The position numbers were made by a program, and so were the translations under genes. The notes beneath the pieces were generated by a model. It searched no databases. It saw only the letters and a list, made by a program, of their open reading frames with translations, and was not told where the DNA came from. This document shows, piece by piece, positions 58,150 to 64,000 of a stretch of DNA of 64,000 nucleotides. Position 1 is the stretch's first letter, and each line of letters begins with the position of its first letter. This DNA comes from Nilaparvata lugens (Eukaryota > Arthropoda > Insecta > Hemiptera > Delphacidae): positions 28,414,390-28,478,389 of the forward strand of contig NC_052509.1 of assembly GCF_014356525.2 (NCBI RefSeq), given 5' to 3'.

Positions 58150-58500
58150 ATGAATCTCCTCGAGTGTAGATAGAGGGCTACAGGTGTAGATAGCGGGCTA
58201 CAGGTGTAGATAGCGGTCTATGCTAGAGCTGTAGATAGCGCCCTATGATTGATTCCTCTCAGCTGTCTTGTCTCAACGAGAGCTCAACTGGTTATGAGGT
58301 TCGGAACTCGAGTTGAGAGGTGAGAAAATGCTGTGAAAACAATGAAATATTTAATAACTGAATCGAGAAATGCTATTCCTCTATCTTGAAATATTTAATA
58401 ACTGAATCGAGAATGCTATTCCTCTATCTTGAAATGTTGTGAAATATTTAATAACTGAATCGAGAATGCTATTCCTCTATGGCCTGAAATATTTATTAGA
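58150..58500. repeat. Two further short tandem arrays
   Basis: 58155-58250 holds about four ~21-bp units with GTGTAGATAGCGGGCTACAG. 58330-58500 holds about three ~55-bp units with ATATTTAATAACTGAATCGA and ATGCTATTCCTCTAT. No gene is seen. Together with the palindrome cluster they fill the space before the next rightward gene. Confidence 0.7.
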
Positions 58501-58633
58501 AATAGAGTGCTATAAAGTACAATAAATTATCGCTAGAGTGTGCTTTTCATAATAATAATAATAAGCTAGAGCAAGGTAATCTGTTAGTAGTGATCTTGTC
58601 TTTGCTGATACAACATCAAGCTACTGTACTGAG

Positions 58634-59128
58634 ATGGATAATGTGTTTGGTGCGGAGTCTGAGTTAAAGTCTTCAGATTTGTGCGTTCAATTCATTATAG
58701 ATAGACATTTTAATCAATTAAGTGAATACCATTCTGTTCCTTTAGAAAAAATGAGATATCAATATAAATTAAGTGAACTCTTGGACATGCACCTAGATAT
58801 ATTGCAGAGATTAGCAGAAAAAGGATGGACAAATCTACAATATTCAACTTTTGTGAGAGATTATGAAAAATTAGGTTCTTGCTTCAGTGATGGATACGAT
58901 CATATTCTTGTTTGTGATTAATATGGTACATCATATGATAAATTCTGGGGGAATGGGGACCGCCCCGATTCATGGAGATGTGTGTGTGCACATCTTAAAG
59001 AGTCTATCAATAGAATTAAAAAAGATATATAATAGAAAACAATGTTCATTTAACAGAAGAACAATTAAATCAACTTATCTGCAATTTTTTACGAGATTCT
59101 GCAGATGAGACAGGGTTAGAACAGGATT
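58634..59128 (+). pseudogene. Unknown rightward Polinton gene, broken
   Basis: Opens at ATG 58634 (MDNVFGAESELKSSDL) and is helical for ~95 residues. It meets TAA at 58919-58921, reads on protein-like in the same frame (DKFWGNGDRPDSWRC) to about 59030, then continues in another frame (LTEEQLNQLICNFLRDS) to a TGA near 59128. The consistent protein-like composition on both sides of the breaks suggests one gene with a nonsense codon and a frameshift. I do not recognise it. TATA-like TATAAAG lies at about 58512. Confidence 0.5.
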
Positions 59129-59627
59129 GACAAAGAAAGATCAAAATCAAGTATGTGTGCAATATTGTAAATAAATGAAATGTAACAACTTTGCTACTGT
59201 AATACATTAAATATTGAAATGCATTATCTCATTGATGATAGAAAACACTGACAAGATAAGATTCATGTTTGAAAAATGAGGTCCTCTTACTTCCATGTTG
59301 AAGGATCTAACATTGATTTGAATTATAAAATTAGAATCAAGGGTTTTATTCCCGTAGACATGGGGATTTCAGCTTCTAGCAGGTGAAGTCTCATGCTGAG
59401 TTCTAGACGAGATTTTTTTTTTTCGTCTTCTAACACATGGATGCTATTTGAAAAATGATCGTGTGTGGGATACTTACAATCTGATAACGATCTGGGAGCA
59501 CGTGTTGTTGGGGAGAAATTCGAATTTTTTTCGCCTTGTAGCACGCTCTCGCTCGCACGAGCCTGGAACAGAGAGAGAAACGTATGCTATATAAACAGAA
59601 CTGATGAGAGGAAAATGTAGGGAGAGG

Positions 59628-60607
59628 AAAATGATGAGAGGAAGAAGCAGGCGAAGAGGAAGTTGGTGTTTGGGGACGAGCCTGAGGTTAGCGGGGAAGA
59701 GGAGGAGGACGTGCTCACTCAATCAAAGGTTAGTTTCAACAAATATTATTAACTTGTGTATGCACAGATTTTTTTCCGTGATTGATTGTTAAAAAATCTG
59801 TGCACATACAAGTCTTTGATTATTTGATACGAATATTATTTGATATGATTAGAATGCAAGGAATTTGAATTATGAGATATTATTGTTTAAAGTAATCGAT
59901 CATGCATAAATGTTACCAATATTATTTGAAGTGATAAGAATGTAAAGGAAATATTATTTGAACTGATTAGAAATTATTGTTTAGAGTAATAAATCATGCA
60001 TAAATGTTACCAATATTATTTGAACTGCTTGGAATGCAAAGGAAATATTATTTGAACTGATTAGAAATTATTGTTTAAAGTACTCGATCATGCAACAATG
60101 TTATTTCAATAACTGATATTACTCACTTTATGCAGAGAATTCGATGATGACAATTCGATGATAATCTGATGTAGAGATCTTGATCTGTAGTATGATCTGA
60201 AACAAATAAGACACTAATCAAATATTTTTCAACAGAAACGAGCTGTAATGGACGAGGACTCCTCACTCGTGCCGTTAATGAAGGAGGTGGAGGGTGCGGG
60301 AGAGTTGGACTTTGTCCAACTCATAAACAAACCTCTACCCAAACCATGGATCCCGCTGAGGGAGTTGAACTCGGATCTACCGTACCGCATCATCGGAGCT
60401 CGAGAGGACACCAATAAACACGGTCGACGTGTAATTTTAAAAATAAGGAATGCAGGAAGCAAATGTGAGGTGTATCTGCCTCAAAGATTTGCTTCCTGCA
60501 TTACCAGAGAAAAAATAGAACATTTTAACATCAACTGTAAAAATTATGTGTTGCTAGTAACACATAAGTCGGCAAATTGGTCGGATATAAAAATTGTTAT
60601 TGCTTAA
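59628..60607 (+). CDS. Possible spliced gene encoding small OB-like protein
   Basis: Exon 2 (60236-60607) contains an ATG at 60248 and 119 residues: acidic start, then LPYRIIGAREDTNKHGRRVI, CEVYLPQRFASCITREKIE and VLLVTHKSANWSDIKIVI, a beta-rich pattern like short nucleic-acid-binding proteins found with transposons. Upstream, 59628-59727 keeps an in-frame charged stretch (KKQAKRKLVFGDEPEVSG) ending in AAG|GTTAGT, and exon 2 follows TTTTTCAACAG, giving a 508-base intron. No ATG is seen in the exon-1 frame, so translation may start at 60248. TATATAAA lies near 59589. Confidence 0.5.
59820..60110. repeat. Imperfect ~90-bp tandem repeats inside the putative intron
   Basis: AATATTATTTGAACTGATTA and ATCATGCATAAATGTTACCA recur about three times. 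Non-coding; they make up much of the candidate intron. Confidence 0.6.
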
Positions 60608-60871
60608 CAATTTTTATATCTGTATACATATGACCTATGTGTTACGAATTGTATGTATGTGTGAATATAGATAAAATAAAATTGTAATATTGTTTCTATA
60701 AAAATTGTTTTCAATTCTTACCTGTTGTTGCCGTTGTTGATAAGTTCGTAATGAATAGTAGAAACACGCAGAAGAAGAAATGCTTCAGCTGCTCTGTTGT
60801 GAATGATATTCAAATAAGGTGACTGCGTCTTTTATAGTTTGTTGTGAGCATGCTCACTAGTCTTTTCCGCT

Positions 60872-60894
60872 ACACACGCACACACACACACACA

Positions 60895-60925
<31 letters not shown>

Positions 60926-60930
60926 CACAG
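60872..60930 (+). repeat. CA-dinucleotide microsatellite
   Basis: An almost uninterrupted run of CA for about 58 bp. It makes the short frames at 60832-61035 on both strands, which are not genes. Located between the last rightward gene and the right inverted repeat. Confidence 0.95.
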
Positions 60931-61679
60931 CCGTACACCCAAGCGCTCGCTCCCTCCTACATTAGCAGGTGTTCCTACAGATGTGGGTGGGCGCACCTCC
61001 CCCTTTTCAAATTGCATTCACCTTTTCAGATTTGAAATAATATTCTTATCATTCAAGCAATGTTATAAGCACATAGCAATCTGATACATGCATAAATCTT
61101 GTAAAAGGTAGACATATTATGAGAGAGAGTGAACACCTGCAGTTTCAAATTTCAGTCTACACCTCCGTGATTGATTGTATAAACACTTGTGTGAGTGAAG
61201 TAACCTATGGTTTTCACCCTAGACATTTCTGACTATATCAATAAATCTTGTAAAAGGATGTGTGAGAGAGAGTGAAGTAGCTTTAACGACTAAACACTTG
61301 TCACATAAATCGATTTACACATTTTTTCATGTAATGGTTTTCGGTGCAGGAGTTATCGGGCTTGGAAAGGGACCTCACAGGGAGGAGAGCGCATGTGTCT
61401 AGATGAGGCACACGCCATAACATTCTTCCTTACTCGCCTTTCGTAATGCTGGGCAGAGAGAAACGTTTCACTTTAATCTGACAGTATAGGAACGCCCGAT
61501 CAAAATGGAACTTGATCCTTATCTCCTTTACTCGCCTTTCGTAATAAAGGAGGAATTTAGAAGGGTGCGGGAAAGAGATGGCACGAGTAAAAGAAGGAGA
61601 AAGCAGATCCGTCTGCTGGTTGTGAGAAGCGAGGGGAGCGTATCCTCCTCTCTCTCTCTCTTGAGCCCATCATCGTAGT

Positions 61680-62503
61680 ATAGCAATATGGATTCACTTC
61701 AATCTGTCAGTATAGCATTAGATGTAGAAATATGAATTCACTTTAATCTGACACCAAGGGAATTTCTCAAAGTGAGTCTGGCATCGTAGTATAGCATTAG
61801 AGCGAAATGGATTCACTTCAATCTGTCAGTATAGCATTAGATGTAGAAATATGAATTCACTTTAATCTGTCACTATAGAGAATTTCTCAAAGAGATTTTT
61901 TCCCTCATCTAGCATTCACCTCAATCTGTCAGTATAGCATTAGATGTAGAAATATGGATTCACTTTAATTTGACAGTAGAGAATTTTTCCCTCTCAAAGA
62001 GATTTTTTTCCCTCATCTAGCATTCACCTCAATCTGTCAGTATAGCATTAGATGTAGAAATATGGATTCACTTCAATCTGTCACTATAGAGAGGGAATTT
62101 TTCCTCCTAAAAGGGAAATTTTTTTCCCTTACCTTGGCAAGGGGAAGGGGAGAGAGAGAGATATCTCTCTCTTTTCATCCCCCTCATCTCCACTGGGCAA
62201 GGGGAAGGGGAAATCTATTTTTAGAAAGAGAGAGAGAAAGATATATCTCTCTCTCTTTTCATCCCCCTCACCTCCACTGGGCAAGGGGAAGGGGAAATCT
62301 ATTTTTAGAAAGAGAGAGAAAGATATATCTCTCTCTCTTTTCATCCCCCTCACCCCAACTGGGCAGGGGGAAGGGGAAATCTATTTTTAGAACACCCCCC
62401 ACCCTACAGGCGGGGGGAAGGGGAGGAGGGATGGACGAGGGGGGAGAGGGGGGAGGGGATTTCGAGCAAAAAAGCTTCTCAGTTATCCCAATCTTACTCT
62501 ACT
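61680..62503 (-). repeat. Right terminal inverted repeat of the Polinton
   Basis: About 824 bp, inverse of 44343-45031. It has three copies of the ~76-bp unit (GGGCAAGGGGAAGGGGAAAT) against two at the left, and a different number of ATTCACTTCAATCTGTCAGT units. Terminal sequence ...ATCTTACTCTACT, followed by the target duplication ACCATA. Confidence 0.85.
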
Positions 62504-62509
62504 ACCATA

Positions 62510-63302
62510 CCTAGGAATGATTTCAGCTGAGTTACTGACCTCGGTACTGGTGCATTTTTAATAGCTTCAACTTTGCTCACAGAAGGATGCAAACCATTTT
62601 TATCAATAGTATAGCCTAAAAAACTAACACTATCTCCAAAAAACGCACATTTCTCTTGTTTTACAGTCAGACCTGCATCATTAAGTCTAGAAATTACCTT
62701 ATCATGTCATGAGAAATGCTCCTTATCATTAATTCCTGTTACAAAAATATCATCAAGAAAGCATACAACTCCATCAATACCTAGAATTAATTTTTCCATT
62801 TCTCTTTGAAATAAACCTGGAACAGAAGCAACACCATAAGGTAAACGATTATATCTAAACAAACCTTGATGGGTAGAAATTGTCACAATATTTTTAGAAT
62901 CATCTTCTTATTCAACTTGCTGATAAGCTTGAGATAGATCAATTTTCGAATATTTTTACCTCCTTTAAGTGCTAAAAATAAGTCATCAATTCGTGGAATA
63001 GGATATCTATCAACTTTCAAATGCTGATTAATAGTTACCTTATAATCACCGCAAATTCTTATGGTGCCATCAGGTTTCAAAACTGGAACAATAGGAGTCC
63101 CCCATTTGCTATTCTCAATTGGTTCTAGATTTTTACAATCAACCAATCTTGACAATTCGTTTTCAATTTTCTCTTTCAAACTAACAGGTACTTGCCTAGG
63201 CTTGAAAAATTTCGGAGATGCATCATCCTTCAAATACAACTTAAATTTCGTTTTATTGTAAAGTCCTAGCTTGTAGGAAAAAACATTAGGATATCTACTC
63301 AT
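62510..63302 (-). pseudogene. Gypsy C reverse transcriptase, N-terminal half
   Basis: Starts near 63302 with the segment before RT and contains FFKPRQVPVSLKEKIE, WGTPIVPVLKPDGTIRICG and VDRYPIPRIDDLFLAL. Frameshift near 62930; then the palm with a FLDD-type catalytic box at about 62768 and the thumb, with further stops, up to the Polinton edge. It is the upstream half of the gypsy element whose RNase H and integrase lie at 44342-42749. Confidence 0.85.
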
Positions 63303-63537
63303 AAGGTGTAAAGCGGTATTTTACTCGCCTCACATATGTAGGGTGAATCTTGTGCTGAATCAATGGTGTAGAGGCTATAAATTTTGCAATTGCGTGTGTG
63401 GACACTGAGTGTACACCAGACTGATTGATTCACTACAGGATTCAATACAATTGTCGGAATCGCGGGAGGCCTAAACGCTCGCTCACCCTTGATTCTTCTA
63501 ATGACAGATTGTATAATGATGAAATTTTTATAAGTAG
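63303..63537. other. Unassigned sequence beyond gypsy C RT
   Basis: Recognisable gypsy Pol stops at 63302. The next 235 bp show no gene and no clear repeat. No gag or protease is seen, so gypsy C is 5'-truncated or interrupted here. Confidence 0.5.
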
Positions 63538-63897
63538 TGTAGCGGACGCTAAACACTGAATACGGATACCTTAAAATTATTACCTGTGAAGAATGAGCAC
63601 ACAAAATCATACAGGTCGAGCAAAAATCCTGATGTAGATAATTTACGGGACTGCGTCTCTAATAAGTTCTGAAGGATTAAAATACGGTATTTGGACCAAA
63701 TATCGTTCAGAATATACTTCAAGAACAGAGTCTTGTCGGGTTTTAAGCTCTATTGTAGGAATTTATATGATCTCTGGCCGCATCTGCTGTACAATTGATG
63801 TGTTCGCTCCTAAGTCGAGGTTGGTAACAGATAAAAGCTGATATATGAGCAGGTAAGGATACAGAATAAATATCTCGATCTGACCCCACTCGCTACA
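63538..63897. repeat. Candidate LTR with TGTAGCG...CGCTACA ends
   Basis: A 360-bp stretch bounded by perfect 7-bp inverted termini beginning TG and ending CA, as LTRs do. No flanking target duplication or adjoining primer-binding site is evident and no second copy lies in the window, so the call rests only on the termini and size. Confidence 0.3.
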
Positions 63898-64000
63898 TCC
63901 ACTTAGACCTGTTCCAATATCCAGCTTAATTCAATTATTTCAATGATCGTATTCGATCGGTTCTTGATTATATAGAACGTATCAGACACAATAATTGACA

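Larger units (their letters stand above)
44343..62503 (-). mobile_element. Complete Polinton/Maverick, 18,161 bp
   Basis: Self-synthesizing DNA transposon or endogenised virus-like element. The ends are AGTAGATGAG at the left and the inverse of AGTAGAGTAA at the right. Perfect 6-bp target duplications ACCATA lie at 44337-44342 and 62504-62509. Polintons are known to make 6-bp duplications, to begin with AG and to encode PolB, integrase, ATPase, adenovirus-type protease and capsid proteins, all present here. Most genes run leftward and a short group at the right runs rightward. At least ten stops or frameshifts are spread over seven genes. Confidence 0.95.

Noticed and set aside
60832..61035. 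CVCVCV / THTHTH frames
   Set aside because: CA-dinucleotide microsatellite.
62062..62514. 150-residue frame with RERERYISLSFHPPHLHWARG repeats
   Set aside because: Lies wholly in the right inverted repeat and its GA-rich units; extends past the element end, so not a gene.

Overview
The window reads as animal nuclear DNA, most likely an insect and plausibly a hemipteran. That placement is an inference from the mix of Ty3/gypsy, BEL/Pao, LINE, PIF/Harbinger, MITE and Polinton elements and the AT-rich spacers; no host gene fixes the species. It is essentially a nest of transposable elements around one very long intact leucine-rich-repeat (LRR) reading frame. Nearly all retroelement genes are broken by stops or frameshifts. 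I describe the breaks but do not give repaired sequences.

Layout. 1-10651: a decayed gypsy element with gag, two retropepsin-like stretches, reverse transcriptase (RT), RNase H and integrase. Its first ~2.7 kb is repeated directly at 8196-10651 and carries a 57-bp minisatellite. 10652-13164: the 5' end of a minus-strand BEL/Pao element (gag, primer-binding-like site, candidate LTR). 13486-13915: a hexamer-based minisatellite. 15980-22560: two partial minus-strand gypsy elements (A and B) joined inside integrase/RT. B is split by a 2,324-bp near-perfect palindrome built from two inverted 5' halves of a PIF/Harbinger transposon (19875-22198). 24893-29358: the intact LRR protein frame. 29391-39190: MITEs, tandem repeats, a 592-bp tandem duplication carrying a tRNA-like sequence, a possible small secreted-peptide gene and decayed coding fragments. 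39193-42195: a LINE with an inverted 5' part and an 11-bp target-site duplication, the signature of twin priming. 42299-44342 and 62504-63302: the two halves of a third gypsy element (C).

44343-62503 is the main find: a complete 18,161-bp Polinton/Maverick inserted in gypsy C. It has long terminal inverted repeats ending AGTAGA...TCTACT and a perfect 6-bp target-site duplication (ACCATA). Most genes run leftward. They include a protein-primed family B DNA polymerase, an integrase with a chromodomain-like tail, an FtsK/HerA-type packaging ATPase, an adenovirus-type cysteine protease, major and minor capsid proteins and a parvovirus-like phospholipase A2. Others are a coiled-coil protein and several unknowns. 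Three units run rightward at the other end, including a BIR-domain (inhibitor-of-apoptosis-like) gene broken by one TGA and a probable OB-like small protein with an intron. A second BIR-like short gene sits at the opposite end.

The module resembles a virus genome with replication, integration, packaging, maturation, capsid, membrane-breaching and possible anti-apoptotic functions. The polymerase, integrase, major capsid, phospholipase and BIR genes each carry at least one lesion, while protease, minor capsid and ATPase are open. This copy therefore looks recently dead, or carries assembly errors.
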